Source: Planktotalea sp.
GTDB taxonomy: Bacteria > Pseudomonadota > Alphaproteobacteria > Rhodobacterales > Rhodobacteraceae
Length of the DNA stretch: 46,525 bases
Direction of reading: 5' to 3'
Assembly: GCF_018607995.1 (NCBI RefSeq)
Contig: NZ_JABBAL010000020.1
Coordinates: 1 to 46,525, forward strand
Below the pieces are notes generated by a model. It was not told the origin of the DNA. It was given only the letters and a program-made list of their open reading frames with translations, and ran no database searches. Both the position numbers and the translations under genes were made by a program. The stretch's first letter is position 1. Every line of letters starts with the position of its first letter. Positions 1 through 9,102 of the stretch are shown in pieces.

Positions 1-48
1 CTCGTCGGTTTTCAAGACCGGTGCATTCGACCACTCTGCCAAGCCTCC
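1..48 (-). tRNA. tRNA-Ser (anticodon UGA), 5' part only
   Basis: Read on the minus strand, the first 48 bases form the 5' half of a serine tRNA. The 5' end GGAGGCT lies at 48-42, followed by a D-arm and an anticodon stem whose loop CTTGAAA carries UGA, which reads UCA and related serine codons. The long variable arm, T-arm and 3' acceptor lie before base 1, so the gene is cut by the window edge. The stem sequences fit class II serine tRNAs of Rhodobacteraceae. Confidence 0.9.
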
Positions 49-418
49 GACGAGCACTGCATACCCTTGCAAATGCGCATCGACAAGGGGCTAAGAGCAC
101 GAAAATTCAGACTAAGGCACACAAGTTGTTCGAATTTCCGCGCAAGCACTGTCGTCGGACTTTTAATGTGCACGAAACAAGGCTACATTTCGCCAAAGCA
201 GGACAAAACGTCACGCGCAAATTAGGACCGAAACATCGGCCATTGTGCCTACATTCAAAAAGTCTAATAGTCCTGGCAAGCCATTTTGGCGTGTTCTTGT
301 AGGTCCTGCGCAAACAAGCGCCTAGCGGAGCGCAATTTTGAAAAAGATTAAGACGTCGGACTTTGCGGATGCCTATGCTGTCAGCAACTAAAACACTAAC
401 GATAAGGAAGGCACGCTA
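49..418. other. Intergenic region upstream of dacC
   Basis: This 370-bp stretch separates the 5' end of the leftward tRNA-Ser from dacC. It must hold the tRNA promoter on the minus strand and probably the dacC promoter on the plus strand. A Shine-Dalgarno-like AAGGAAG sits about 9 bases before the dacC ATG. Open frames here (for example 21-302 on the plus strand) have a composition unlike the real genes and resemble no protein I recognise. I see no repeat, second RNA gene or terminator. Confidence 0.5.
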
Positions 419-1597
419 ATGCGCCACCTCATCACGAAGATTGCGGCGCTTGTTGTGCCTTTGATTATGGCGCTGCCTGCTGGCGCATTTGAGGCCCGCG
501 CGACCTCTGCGTTTGTGATTGATCAAACGACAGGCACCGTCTTGCTGAACAAGAACGCCGATCAAATGCTACCGCCTGCATCGATGTCCAAACTGATGAC
601 CCTCTACATCACGTTCGAGGCCTTACGCGACGAACGTTTGGCGCTGGATGACAAACTTCCCGTGTCCCAACATGCGATGGCCTACGGTGGGTCCACTATG
701 TTTCTCGACACTACCGATCGCATCAAGGTCGAAGATCTGATCCGCGGCATTATCGTGCTCTCCGGCAACGATGCCTGCGCAGTGATCGCAGAAGCGCTTA
801 GCCCTGATGGCACCGAAGCAGGTTTTGCGCGCTTCATGACACAGCGTGCGCAGCAACTCGGGATGACCAACTCTACCTTCTCCAATTCCAATGGCTGGCC
901 ACAGGCAGGGCACCGCATGTCGATGCGCGATCTTGCTTTGCTCGCGAACCGTTTGATCACCGACTTTCCCAGCTTCTATCCCCTCTTTTCGGAACGCGAG
1001 TTCAAGTTTGATGGCCGCGCACCGCAAAACACCCGCAACCGCAATCCGCTTTTGTCGCTCGGGATCGGCGCGGATGGCCTGAAAACAGGCCACACCCAAG
1101 AAGCAGGCTACGGTCTTGCCGGATCCGCAAAACAGCGTGGCCGTCGCGTGATCTTTGTGATCTCAGGACTTCAAAGTGCACAAGCACGTGCAGAAGAAGC
1201 GGAATCGATTGTGAACTGGGCCTTTCGCCAATTCGCAGTGAAGCCAGTCGCGAAGGCCGGAACGTCCGTAGCCACAGCCGATGTCTGGATGGGGCGCGAT
1301 CAGAAGGTACAGCTCGTGCCCATCGAAGACGTCTCCATTTTGATGCCCGTGACCACAGGCGCAAAAGTCGTCGCGGAGGTGATCTATAACGGGCCCATCA
1401 CAGCACCAATAGCGAAGGATCAACAGATCGCAGAGTTGGTGATCACACCGCCCGGCTTGCCTGAGACGCGCATTCCTCTTGTCGCGGCTAATGATGTGCC
1501 TGCGAGCAGGTTCATGTCCCGTATAGGAACGGTTGCACAAATGTTGATCGCGCAGCTGAACGAACCTCCAGCCGCACCCGCAGATCAAGGATCCTAA
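419..1597 (+). CDS. dacC: D-alanyl-D-alanine carboxypeptidase (PBP5/6 type)
   Basis: Periplasmic low-molecular-weight penicillin-binding protein that removes the terminal D-Ala from peptidoglycan pentapeptides and so limits cross-linking. Its 392 residues start with a signal peptide (hydrophobic residues about 7-23). All three active-site motifs of the S11 peptidase family are present: SMSK at 55-58 with the acylated Ser55, SGN at 115-117 and KTG at 222-224. The region after about residue 280 matches the usual C-terminal beta domain (PBP5_C). The start is supported by AAGGAAG just upstream. It is followed 4 bp later by tmk and probably opens the dacC-tmk-holB-tatD-MBL operon. Length and motifs are complete, so it should be active. 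Confidence 0.93.
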   Translation: MRHLITKIAALVVPLIMALPAGAFEARATSAFVIDQTTGTVLLNKNADQMLPPASMSKLMTLYITFEALRDERLALDDKLPVSQHAMAYGGSTMFLDTTDRIKVEDLIRGIIVLSGNDACAVIAEALSPDGTEAGFARFMTQRAQQLGMTNSTFSNSNGWPQAGHRMSMRDLALLANRLITDFPSFYPLFSEREFKFDGRAPQNTRNRNPLLSLGIGADGLKTGHTQEAGYGLAGSAKQRGRRVIFVISGLQSAQARAEEAESIVNWAFRQFAVKPVAKAGTSVATADVWMGRDQKVQLVPIEDVSILMPVTTGAKVVAEVIYNGPITAPIAKDQQIAELVITPPGLPETRIPLVAANDVPASRFMSRIGTVAQMLIAQLNEPPAAPADQGS

Positions 1598-1601
1598 CGC
1601 C

Positions 1602-2231
1602 ATGACTGTGCCCGCGGGGCGTTTCATCAGCTTTGAAGGCATTGATGGCTCTGGCAAATCCACCCAAGCCAAACGGCTTGCCGCAGCGCTAGAGGCCGAG
1701 GGGTTAGAAGTTGTTCTTACACGCGAGCCCGGTGGTTCTGCAGGTGCAGAAGAAATTCGCGCACTTGTGTTGCAGGGCGAGCCAGATCGCTGGTCCGCTG
1801 AAACGGAAATCCTGTTGTTCACAGCCGCGCGTCGCGATCATATGGAGCGCACGATCTTACCAGCCCTCGCCGCTGGCAAAGTCGTAATCTGTGATCGTTT
1901 CGCCGATAGCACACGCATGTATCAGGGCCTTTCTCGCGGCAATCTATGCGCGCTTGTGGATCAACTACACACGCTGATGATAGGGCGCGAACCTGATCTC
2001 ACATTACTTTTTGATATGGACCCCGATGTCTCGCATGCGCGCGCGATTGAACGCGATAGCATCGACAGTCGCTTTGAAAACTTCGGAGCAGGTTTGCAAA
2101 AAGAAATGCGTTCAGGGTTTCTAGAACTGGCCGCTGCAGCGCCCAAGCGCTTTCGCATTATTAATGCCGCGCGTGACATTGATGCGATTGCCGCTGAAAC
2201 CTTGAGCGTGATCAAGGCGCATCTGGGATGA
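1602..2231 (+). CDS. tmk: Thymidylate kinase
   Basis: Phosphorylates dTMP to dTDP with ATP in the cytoplasm, an essential step in dTTP synthesis. The 209-residue protein has the P-loop GIDGSGKS at 13-20, the REPGG segment at 41-45 and the DRF motif at 98-100 characteristic of bacterial thymidylate kinases. Length is normal for the family. The ATG is preceded by a CAAGGA-type ribosome site. It starts 4 bp after dacC, and its stop overlaps the holB start by 4 bases (ATGA), which implies translational coupling. The tmk-holB pairing is conserved in many bacteria. Confidence 0.96.
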   Translation: MTVPAGRFISFEGIDGSGKSTQAKRLAAALEAEGLEVVLTREPGGSAGAEEIRALVLQGEPDRWSAETEILLFTAARRDHMERTILPALAAGKVVICDRFADSTRMYQGLSRGNLCALVDQLHTLMIGREPDLTLLFDMDPDVSHARAIERDSIDSRFENFGAGLQKEMRSGFLELAAAAPKRFRIINAARDIDAIAAETLSVIKAHLG

Positions 2232-3370
2232 GCGACGCGCTGCCTGAACCCGACTGCGTTCCAGGCGCGCCGCATCCGCGCGACACCAAACGTTTGATTG
2301 GTCAAGACGCGGCAGAAACTAGTTTTCTAGAGGCCTACAATACAGGCCGTCTGCATCATGGCTGGCTGATGATCGGGCCGCGCGGCACGGGCAAAGCCAC
2401 CCTCGCTTACCGCATCACGCGTTTTTTGTTGAGCCAATCTATGGATGATAGCGGCATGTTTGGAGCGCCTGGAAAACCTACCTCGCTTGAGACGGATCCA
2501 GAGCATCCGGTTGCACGTCGCATTGCAGCTGGTGCTGATCCCTCGCTCTTTGTGTTGCGTCGCGGCGGAGCTGGGTCAACAGAGAGCGATCAGAAAAAGA
2601 GCCTTGAGGCGGGCAAATTCGCCAAAGACATTCGCGTCGATGATGTGCGTAAGTTGAATGGTTTTTTCAACTTTTCCTCTGCGGAAGGCGGCCGACGTGT
2701 CGTGATCGTTGACGCCGCGGATGAAATGAACATGCAAGCCGCCAACGCCTTGCTCAAGCGCCTTGAAGAGCCGCCCGAAAACGCAACACTTCTGCTGATC
2801 TCGCACCAACCTTCGCGCCTTTTACCAACCATTCGCTCGCGTTGTCGCGAATTGCGACTTTCCCCCTTAGGCGACAACGATATGGCGAATGCACTCAGCC
2901 AAGCCTTGCCCGACACCGATCTCGATCAAGGGGCGCTGACTGCGCTAACATCCGGCTCTGTTGGCGAAGCTATTCGCATGACAAACCTTTCCGGCCCTGC
3001 GATTTACGCAGAACTCGTCAGTCTGCTTGCTACGATGCCGCGCATGGATCGCGCCCGCGCGCTGCGTCTTGCCGATGCCGCCGCGCAAAGGGGGGCTGAG
3101 GATAAGCTGGATATGCTTGTCGATCTGATCGCGCTGATCTTGGCCCGCCTTGCGCGGGCGGGCACGCTTGGCGTCACCCCGACCCCCGAAGCGACCAAGG
3201 GCGAGGGCGACATGATCGCGCGGCTTTCCCCTAGCCCGCATCACGCACGTCGTTGGGCGCAAACCGCGCAAGATGTAGACGCGAAGCTGCGCCATGGGCG
3301 CGCTGTGAACCTTGACCCTGCCGCGCTCATCCTAGATACCCTGAGACATATTTCGCAGGCGGCGACCTGA
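2228..3370 (+). CDS. holB: DNA polymerase III subunit delta'
   Basis: Stator subunit of the clamp loader that helps place the beta sliding clamp on DNA. The 380-residue protein has an AAA+ fold with a P-loop-like GPRGTGKA at 50-57, and a serine-arginine-cysteine (SRC) motif in the IRSRCREL segment where ATPases of this family sense the neighbouring subunit. A region corresponding to the zinc-binding segment of E. coli delta' is not obvious, and alphaproteobacterial homologues often differ there. It overlaps tmk by four bases and is followed after 18 bp by tatD, so it is an internal operon gene. No disruption is seen. Confidence 0.92.
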   Translation: MSDALPEPDCVPGAPHPRDTKRLIGQDAAETSFLEAYNTGRLHHGWLMIGPRGTGKATLAYRITRFLLSQSMDDSGMFGAPGKPTSLETDPEHPVARRIAAGADPSLFVLRRGGAGSTESDQKKSLEAGKFAKDIRVDDVRKLNGFFNFSSAEGGRRVVIVDAADEMNMQAANALLKRLEEPPENATLLLISHQPSRLLPTIRSRCRELRLSPLGDNDMANALSQALPDTDLDQGALTALTSGSVGEAIRMTNLSGPAIYAELVSLLATMPRMDRARALRLADAAAQRGAEDKLDMLVDLIALILARLARAGTLGVTPTPEATKGEGDMIARLSPSPHHARRWAQTAQDVDAKLRHGRAVNLDPAALILDTLRHISQAAT

Positions 3371-3388
3371 GCCGCGCGGCAAGGACGC

Positions 3389-4198
3389 ATGATGACCACA
3401 CCGCCCCTGATTACTGACAGCCATTGTCATCTGGATTTCCCTGATTTTGAGGGTGAATTGCCCGATATTCTGGCACGCGCCGCGGAGGCCGGTGTTCACC
3501 GTATGGTCACGATTTGTACACGCTTGCGCAATGTACCCAGCGTGCGTGCGCTGGCAGAGGCGAACAGCCAAGTCTTCTACGCTGCAGGCACCCACCCGAT
3601 GAGTGCGGCAGAAGAGCCGCTTGCGACTGTAGACCAGCTGATCGACCTGACCGCACACCCGAAAATGATTGGCATTGGCGAGACAGGTCTCGATTATCAC
3701 TACACCGCCGATAGCATGGATATCCAAAAGCAGTCTTTGCGCGTGCATATCGAAGCGGCCCAGCGCACTGGCCTGCCATTAATAATCCACACGCGGGCCG
3801 CCGATAACGACATGGCCGATATTCTAAGCGCAGAGCACCGAAATGCGCCCTATTCCTGCGTGATGCATTGCTATTGCTCTGGCCCTGAACTGGCACAAAT
3901 CTGTGTTGATCTGGGTTTCTATCTGTCTATGTCCGGCATCGCGACATTCCCGAAATCTCAAGAGGTGCGCGACATCTTCGCAGCCGCTCCGATTGAGCAA
4001 ATCTTGGTGGAAACCGACAGCCCCTACCTCGCCCCTGTTCCACGACGTGGCAAACGCAATGAACCCGCTTATACGGCCTACACCGCAGATGTGGGCGCGG
4101 ATGTGTTCGGCATGGATATCGCAGATTTTGCAGCGCAGACCGAATCGAATTTTGAGCGTCTCTTTAGCAAAATCACCACCTACAAGACCGCTGTCTGA
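3389..4198 (+). CDS. tatD: TatD family metal-dependent hydrolase
   Basis: Member of the TatD amidohydrolase-like family, known as 3'-5' DNA/RNA exonucleases linked to DNA repair and RNA quality control. The 269-residue TIM-barrel protein shows the expected metal ligands: DSHCHLD (His12 and His14), Glu98 in GIGETGLDY, His134, His160 and Asp210 in VETDSPYL. It lies between holB and an MBL-fold gene, the usual order in this group, and its stop overlaps the next start (TGATGG). The family assignment is firm. The exact substrate is not shown by the sequence, and YcfH-type is the best label. Confidence 0.9.
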   Translation: MMTTPPLITDSHCHLDFPDFEGELPDILARAAEAGVHRMVTICTRLRNVPSVRALAEANSQVFYAAGTHPMSAAEEPLATVDQLIDLTAHPKMIGIGETGLDYHYTADSMDIQKQSLRVHIEAAQRTGLPLIIHTRAADNDMADILSAEHRNAPYSCVMHCYCSGPELAQICVDLGFYLSMSGIATFPKSQEVRDIFAAAPIEQILVETDSPYLAPVPRRGKRNEPAYTAYTADVGADVFGMDIADFAAQTESNFERLFSKITTYKTAV

Positions 4199-4995
4199 TG
4201 GCTGAATTGCGCTTTACCATACTTGGATGCGGCTCCTCTGGCGGGGTTCCACGGCTTGGCGGCAATTGGGGCGATTGCGACCCTGAGAACCCCAAGAACG
4301 CACGGCGTCGGTGCTCCCTCTTGATTGAACGCATCGCAGAAGGCGGTGTGACGCGCGTTTTGATCGACACCTCCCCCGATCTGCGCACTCAATTACTGGA
4401 TGCGGGGATCGGCACACTCGATGCAGTCGCCTACACTCACAGCCATGCGGATCACGTGCATGGCATAGATGATTTGCGCATGATCGTATTCAACATGCGC
4501 GCGCGCCTGCCCGTATGGGCCGATGGGGCGACGCAGAACGATTTGCTCTCACGGTTTGGCTACGCATTCGTGCAGCCCAAAGGCTCAGCCTATCCGCCGA
4601 TCTTGGATCTGTTCACGATTGAGGACGCGTTCACGATTGAGGGCGCGGGCGGTCCGATCACACTACACCCATTCGAAATCGAGCACGGCACGATTGACGC
4701 CCTCGGGTTTCGAGTTGGCCCACTGGCCTATCTGCCGGACGTCTCGGAGATGACGGAGGAGGCATGGTCCGCGCTTGAAGGTGCAGATTGCTGGATTTTG
4801 GATGCGCTGCGCCGCGCGCCGCATCCCAGCCATTCACATTTGGAAAACTCGCTGGACTGGATCGCCAAGTCGGCCGTGCCTCGCGCGGTGTTGACCAATA
4901 TGCACATCGATTTGGACTATGAAACCGTCCTTAACGAGACACCCGATCATATCACGCCCGCGTTCGATGGCATGCAAATCAGCTATGATGTGTAG
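4198..4995 (+). CDS. MBL-fold metallohydrolase (PhnP-like)
   Basis: A metallo-beta-lactamase-fold phosphodiesterase-like enzyme of 265 residues. The signature HSHADH at 81-86 supplies the first zinc site; further ligands probably include the His in EIEHGT, the Asp in YLPDVSE and the late SHSHLE segment. The N-terminal GCGSSGGVPR and a nearby GDCDPENPKN loop match the PhnP/YcbL-like branch, whose best-known member hydrolyses cyclic ribose phosphates in phosphonate use. No phn genes are nearby, and in this lineage the gene is a fixed partner of tatD, so a housekeeping phosphodiesterase role is more likely. It overlaps the tatD stop. Confidence 0.85.
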   Translation: MAELRFTILGCGSSGGVPRLGGNWGDCDPENPKNARRRCSLLIERIAEGGVTRVLIDTSPDLRTQLLDAGIGTLDAVAYTHSHADHVHGIDDLRMIVFNMRARLPVWADGATQNDLLSRFGYAFVQPKGSAYPPILDLFTIEDAFTIEGAGGPITLHPFEIEHGTIDALGFRVGPLAYLPDVSEMTEEAWSALEGADCWILDALRRAPHPSHSHLENSLDWIAKSAVPRAVLTNMHIDLDYETVLNETPDHITPAFDGMQISYDV

Positions 4996-5001
4996 CGCCT
5001 G

Positions 5002-5940
5002 ATGCAAGCGCTTATCGACGTTATCCTACCTGTCTTTTTGGTCATTGGGCTTGGCTATGCCTTGGTTTGGTGCAAATTTCTGAATGACAGCGCCATCGAC
5101 GGGTTGATGAAGTTCGCACAAAACTTGGCCGTGCCGTGCCTGCTTTTCAAAGCCCTTGCAGAAATTGATCTGACAACCGGCTTCGATCCAAAATTGTTAA
5201 TCAGTTTCTATGTCGGTGCGCTGACGTGTTTTTGCCTTGGCCTGTTCGGGGGGCGCCACGTATTCGGACGCACTTGGGAGGACAGTGTCGCCATCGGCTT
5301 TTGCGCATTGTTTTCGAACTCGTTGTTGCTTGGATTGGCAATAACGCAGCAGGCTTATGGCACAGGCGATGCGTTGGCAGGTAACTATGCGATCATCGCG
5401 TTACATTCACCTTTTTGCTATGGTGTCGGCATCACGGTAATGGAACTGGTGCGCGCAAGCGGTGCGAGAACCAGCCTTGCGCGCTTGCCGACGACCGTTC
5501 TGAAAGCGATGTTCAGCAACATTTTGATCATCGCAATTACCTTGGGGTTCTTATTCAATCTAGCGGACCTCAATCTGCCCGCGAGCTTTCAAAGCACGCT
5601 TGATATGATTGTGCGCACCGCTTTACCCGTCGCGCTTTTCGCGCTTGGTGGCATCTTGTATCGCTATCGCCCTGAGGGCGATCTGCGCGTGATCTTCTTT
5701 ATCTGCGCTCTTGCCCTGATATTGCATCCCGCGATTACGTTTACCTTATCCACGTGGATCGGTGTGTCCGACGCAGGCATGAGGTCCGCCGTTGTGACTT
5801 CTGCGATGGCTCCAGGTGTAAACGCCTATATCTTTGCCAGCATGTATCAACGGGCGCAACGCGTCGCGGCCTCAGTTGTCTTAATTGCGACTGGATTAAC
5901 TTTATTCACAGCGTGGTTCTGGTTGTCGGTCTTGCCTTAA
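5002..5940 (+). CDS. AEC family transporter
   Basis: Integral membrane carrier of the auxin-efflux-carrier family (bile/arsenite/riboflavin transporter superfamily), which in bacteria moves small organic acids such as malonate or malate. The 312-residue protein has about ten hydrophobic segments arranged as two repeats, an N-terminal QALIDVILPVFLVIG start typical of the family, and a conserved proline-containing helix in NLAVPCLLF. It begins 6 bp after the MBL gene and could be co-transcribed with it. It also abuts the convergent hydantoin-type cluster, so transport of that pathway's substrate is possible but unproven. Confidence 0.85.
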   Translation: MQALIDVILPVFLVIGLGYALVWCKFLNDSAIDGLMKFAQNLAVPCLLFKALAEIDLTTGFDPKLLISFYVGALTCFCLGLFGGRHVFGRTWEDSVAIGFCALFSNSLLLGLAITQQAYGTGDALAGNYAIIALHSPFCYGVGITVMELVRASGARTSLARLPTTVLKAMFSNILIIAITLGFLFNLADLNLPASFQSTLDMIVRTALPVALFALGGILYRYRPEGDLRVIFFICALALILHPAITFTLSTWIGVSDAGMRSAVVTSAMAPGVNAYIFASMYQRAQRVAASVVLIATGLTLFTAWFWLSVLP

Positions 5941-6013
5941 GAAATACGCCGATACGCATGCGTGACGAGGCATGCCTCAAGCAGTCATGTTGGTGCCTCT
6001 GGTGGGGATATTA

Positions 6014-6649
6014 TTAGATATGGGAAGCGAAGACTGTTCCGAGTGCCATGGCCACCGCAGCTTGGGTCGGATCAATCACTGGGACGCCTAGTTCAGCTTC
6101 TAGAAGGGCGCGGTGTTTTGCCATACCTGCGCAACCAAGAATGAGGCTCTCAGCGCCGTCGGAGATAAGAATGTTGCCAACTGTTATTAACCGTGCGAGT
6201 GTATCGGAGCCGCGTGCGGTTTCATCGACACTCATGTTCAGCGCACGGTCTCCTGCGAGGCGATGAAGCACACCCATGCGACGCATATATCTTCGGTGAC
6301 GCGGGATAGACGCTTCGCCAATCGATATCACACCGAACATATCAGCGCGGCACATGGCTGTTGAGACCCCCGTTTCTTGAATGCCGAACACGGGAACAGG
6401 ACTAGCCTCTCTGGCGGCTTCCAGACCGGGATCAGAGTAACAAGCGATCACGAAGGCCGATGCGTCTTGCCGCGATTTGATCACTTCGAGCATCGGAAGA
6501 ATGACGCTGTCGCTGTCTGCCTGACTTTCGATCCCGAAGGGCCCAGACGTCAGCGTTATACACTCGGTCCTCTGGAAGGGTGCGAGCGCGTCGCGCAGGC
6601 CTTGCGTGACGGCCTCGTTCGAATTCGGGTTGATGACAATGATGCTCAT
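6014..6649 (-). CDS. Aspartate/glutamate/hydantoin racemase family protein
   Basis: The 211-residue protein belongs to the Asp/Glu/hydantoin racemase superfamily, which inverts an alpha carbon with two facing cysteines. Both are present: Cys70 in VIACYSDPG and Cys173 in LILGCAGMA. The opening INPNSN is the classic N-terminus of hydantoin racemases. It is the last gene of a minus-strand trio, and its start overlaps the hydantoinase stop (ATGA at 6646-6649). Given that neighbour it probably racemises a 5-substituted hydantoin, so that either enantiomer can be opened. An allantoin racemase-like role is the main alternative. Confidence 0.85.
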   Translation of the reverse strand: MSIIVINPNSNEAVTQGLRDALAPFQRTECITLTSGPFGIESQADSDSVILPMLEVIKSRQDASAFVIACYSDPGLEAAREASPVPVFGIQETGVSTAMCRADMFGVISIGEASIPRHRRYMRRMGVLHRLAGDRALNMSVDETARGSDTLARLITVGNILISDGAESLILGCAGMAKHRALLEAELGVPVIDPTQAAVAMALGTVFASHI

Positions 6650-8106
6650 GGGGCGATATCTGCATCATAGTTGTGCGTCGGATCCAACTCGGGCGCGAGA
6701 TATCCTCTGCGTCCACCTGCGTCGAACTTGGCGCGCGGCAGGAATTTTCCATGGCACGCGCTCACATGCAAAGCGCCTTTATCAATGACCCTTTGACCCC
6801 TCGAGAACGTGGTGACTGGCAGACCTGTCACCTCCCATCCCTCAAACACAGAATAACCCGCGTTGTCCTGTTGGTTCGCAGCGGTAATCGTACCCCGTTT
6901 CTCAGGATCCCAGATCGTAATATCCGCATCAGCACCGACCGTGAGCGTACCCTTCTGCGGCAACAACCCGTAAAGCCGCGCCGCGTTTGTGGAGCTGAGC
7001 GCGACGAATTCGGGTAAGGTAATCCGCCCTTTTCTAACCCCTTCGCTAAACAGCATGGGCAGGCGCGCGCCGATGCCAGGCATGCCATTGGCGATCACCG
7101 TGAACGGCGCGTCCGGGCCATTGGCGAGCTTGCCGCTTTCATCCATGCGGTAAGGCGAATGATCAGAGCTGACCACATCAAACGTGCCTGCTTGAATATG
7201 CGCCCAGAGCGCGTCCTGTGTGGGTTTGTCACGCAAAGGCGGCGAGCACATGAAGGCCGCGCCTTGCATATCAGGCTTGTCCATATCTTCGCGGGTCAGG
7301 AAAAGGTATTGCGGGCAAGTTTCGCCATATATCTTTGCCCCCACTTGACGCGCATTTTGTACCAACGCCGCGCCCTCAGGCGTGCTAATGTGGACGATAA
7401 GCAAGGGTGCATCCACCAGTTTCGCCATGCAAATCGCGCGGTGGATCGCCTCTTCCTCGGCGAGGGCGGGATGAGACAGTGCGTGGTATTTCGGCCCCTT
7501 TAACCCTTTTGCTAAAAGACGATCCGTCATCCATTTGATCATGCCTGCGTTTTCCGCATGCACCATAGTCAATGCGCCATGCTCTTTCGCAACGCTCAAA
7601 ACATCCAAGAATTGCGCGTCGTTTACCAGCATTTTGTCGTAGGTCATGAACAATTTGAAGCTAGTGATCCCGCGTTTGAAGGCGGCTGGCAACTCTTCTG
7701 TAAGCACTTTTTTCGTCGGATCAGAGACGATCAAGTGGTAGGAGTAATCTAGAACTGACGCCCCCGCCGCACGGCTATCATAAAGGTCGAGCGTTTCTGT
7801 CACACCCATGCCTCGATGCTGGGCTGCGAAAGGAATGATGCAGGTGTTTCCCCCATATGCGGCAGAGATCGATCCCGAGGTGTAGTCATCCGCCGTCATC
7901 CCACCCGTCGCAGAATTCTGCGCGATATGTGCGTGCGCCTCGATACCGCCAGGCATAACCAAATGGCCGCTTGCATCGACTACATCCGCACTTTGCAGAT
8001 CCTCGCCCAAGGCTGCGATTTTGCCACCCGATATGCCGATGTCCGCGACAAATTGTTCGGACGTGGTGACGCATGTACCGTTTTTTATGACAGTGTCGAA
8101 GGTCAT
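6646..8106 (-). CDS. Dihydropyrimidinase / D-hydantoinase family amidohydrolase
   Basis: Cyclic amidohydrolase that opens hydantoin or dihydropyrimidine rings to N-carbamoyl amino acids. The 486-residue protein has the binuclear metal site of the family: His58 and His60 in EAHAH, Lys151 (carboxylated in homologues) in SFKLFM, His183 in MVHAEN, His238 in VHIST and Asp314 in SSDHSPY. Length and order match D-hydantoinases. The more usual PHTH motif is EAHAH here, which suggests a divergent substrate. It overlaps both the racemase and the DapA-like gene by 4 bases, indicating one tightly coupled operon. No N-carbamoylase gene accompanies it in the window. Confidence 0.88.
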   Translation of the reverse strand: MTFDTVIKNGTCVTTSEQFVADIGISGGKIAALGEDLQSADVVDASGHLVMPGGIEAHAHIAQNSATGGMTADDYTSGSISAAYGGNTCIIPFAAQHRGMGVTETLDLYDSRAAGASVLDYSYHLIVSDPTKKVLTEELPAAFKRGITSFKLFMTYDKMLVNDAQFLDVLSVAKEHGALTMVHAENAGMIKWMTDRLLAKGLKGPKYHALSHPALAEEEAIHRAICMAKLVDAPLLIVHISTPEGAALVQNARQVGAKIYGETCPQYLFLTREDMDKPDMQGAAFMCSPPLRDKPTQDALWAHIQAGTFDVVSSDHSPYRMDESGKLANGPDAPFTVIANGMPGIGARLPMLFSEGVRKGRITLPEFVALSSTNAARLYGLLPQKGTLTVGADADITIWDPEKRGTITAANQQDNAGYSVFEGWEVTGLPVTTFSRGQRVIDKGALHVSACHGKFLPRAKFDAGGRRGYLAPELDPTHNYDADIAP

Positions 8107-9026
8107 GTAAGCGCCGCGAGTTTGACCTCTAAACGCATGGTAAGGCGCGTGAGTTCTGCTTTATCAAGATCCGTAAGTGCAGGCCCCGGTGCACGCACCT
8201 TTGGGCTGTCGAGCACACCTCGGCGATGCAGCACCTCTTTACGGATCGCAAGGCCTAGACCCAACTGCTGCTCATAGCGAACCATCGGAAGATAGGCATC
8301 AAACAGATCTTCCGCCACGTCCACATCCCCTGCCAAATGTCGCGTCACGACCTGCACCATCATCTCTGGATAGGCAAAACCGGTCATCGCCCCATCCGCG
8401 CCACGCTGCATTTCTTGTGGCAGGAAGAGTGCGGAGTTGCCCGTCAAAATAGACAACCTGCGATCCCCCTCGCCCGTCGCTTCGCGAATGCACGAAAGTT
8501 TGGTCAGACCGGGCCAATCTTCATGCTTAAGCATTACAATTTGATCATGTGCTGCAAAAATATCGAGTAGGGTTTCAATCGAGAAGGTGACACCCGTCGT
8601 CTGAGGGTAATCCTGTAAACAAATCGGAACATCAGCGCCCAGCGTCTTGCACACTTGCGCATAGTACCCCTTTTGCTTCGTTTCAGTGTTCAAGCTGGGC
8701 ATGGGTGCCACCATGACACCTGCGGCACCGGCCGACATCACCTCGTTCGTGAGACGTTTCATGTTATCAAGACCGGGGCCAGAAATACCTACAACGACAG
8801 GAACACGCCCGTTCACACGCGCCAAAACGTGGCGCGCGAACGTCAAAGATTCCTCTGAGGTGAGTTTCGGTGCTTCCCCCATGACCCCAAGGATCGTCAT
8901 GCCCGAAACACCCATCTCAAGGTAAAAATCGACCATGCGATCCGTACTTGTCAGATCAAGCGCGCCATCCTTATCGAAAGGGGTCGCAGCAATAATGAAA
9001 ACACCGTTGCTTTTGCGATGGATCAT
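8103..9026 (-). CDS. Dihydrodipicolinate synthase (DapA) family aldolase/lyase
   Basis: Schiff-base class I aldolase of the DapA/N-acetylneuraminate lyase superfamily, 307 residues. The reactive lysine is Lys167 in VMLKHEDWPG and the partner tyrosine is Tyr140 in LQDYPQ. The phosphate/carboxylate-binding loop appears as GVMGEAPKLT instead of the canonical GTTGE-S/T, so this is a catabolic paralogue and not lysine-biosynthetic DapA. The ATG at 9026 is chosen over an upstream TTG because GGGAGA lies correctly before it. It is the promoter-proximal gene of the trio. A likely role is aldol cleavage of a 2-keto acid in the hydantoin-linked pathway; the substrate is unknown. Confidence 0.82.
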   Translation of the reverse strand: MIHRKSNGVFIIAATPFDKDGALDLTSTDRMVDFYLEMGVSGMTILGVMGEAPKLTSEESLTFARHVLARVNGRVPVVVGISGPGLDNMKRLTNEVMSAGAAGVMVAPMPSLNTETKQKGYYAQVCKTLGADVPICLQDYPQTTGVTFSIETLLDIFAAHDQIVMLKHEDWPGLTKLSCIREATGEGDRRLSILTGNSALFLPQEMQRGADGAMTGFAYPEMMVQVVTRHLAGDVDVAEDLFDAYLPMVRYEQQLGLGLAIRKEVLHRRGVLDSPKVRAPGPALTDLDKAELTRLTMRLEVKLAALT

Positions 9027-9102
9027 GCGAGGTCTCCCAGTTGGCAATCACTGAGAGAGAGGATGTGCGACGCACCCTTGAAGTGCAAGAGCGCGCATCG
9101 CT

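Noticed and set aside
21..302. 93-residue open frame next to the tRNA
   Set aside because: It overlaps the tRNA, has no ribosome site and a composition unlike the real genes in the window.
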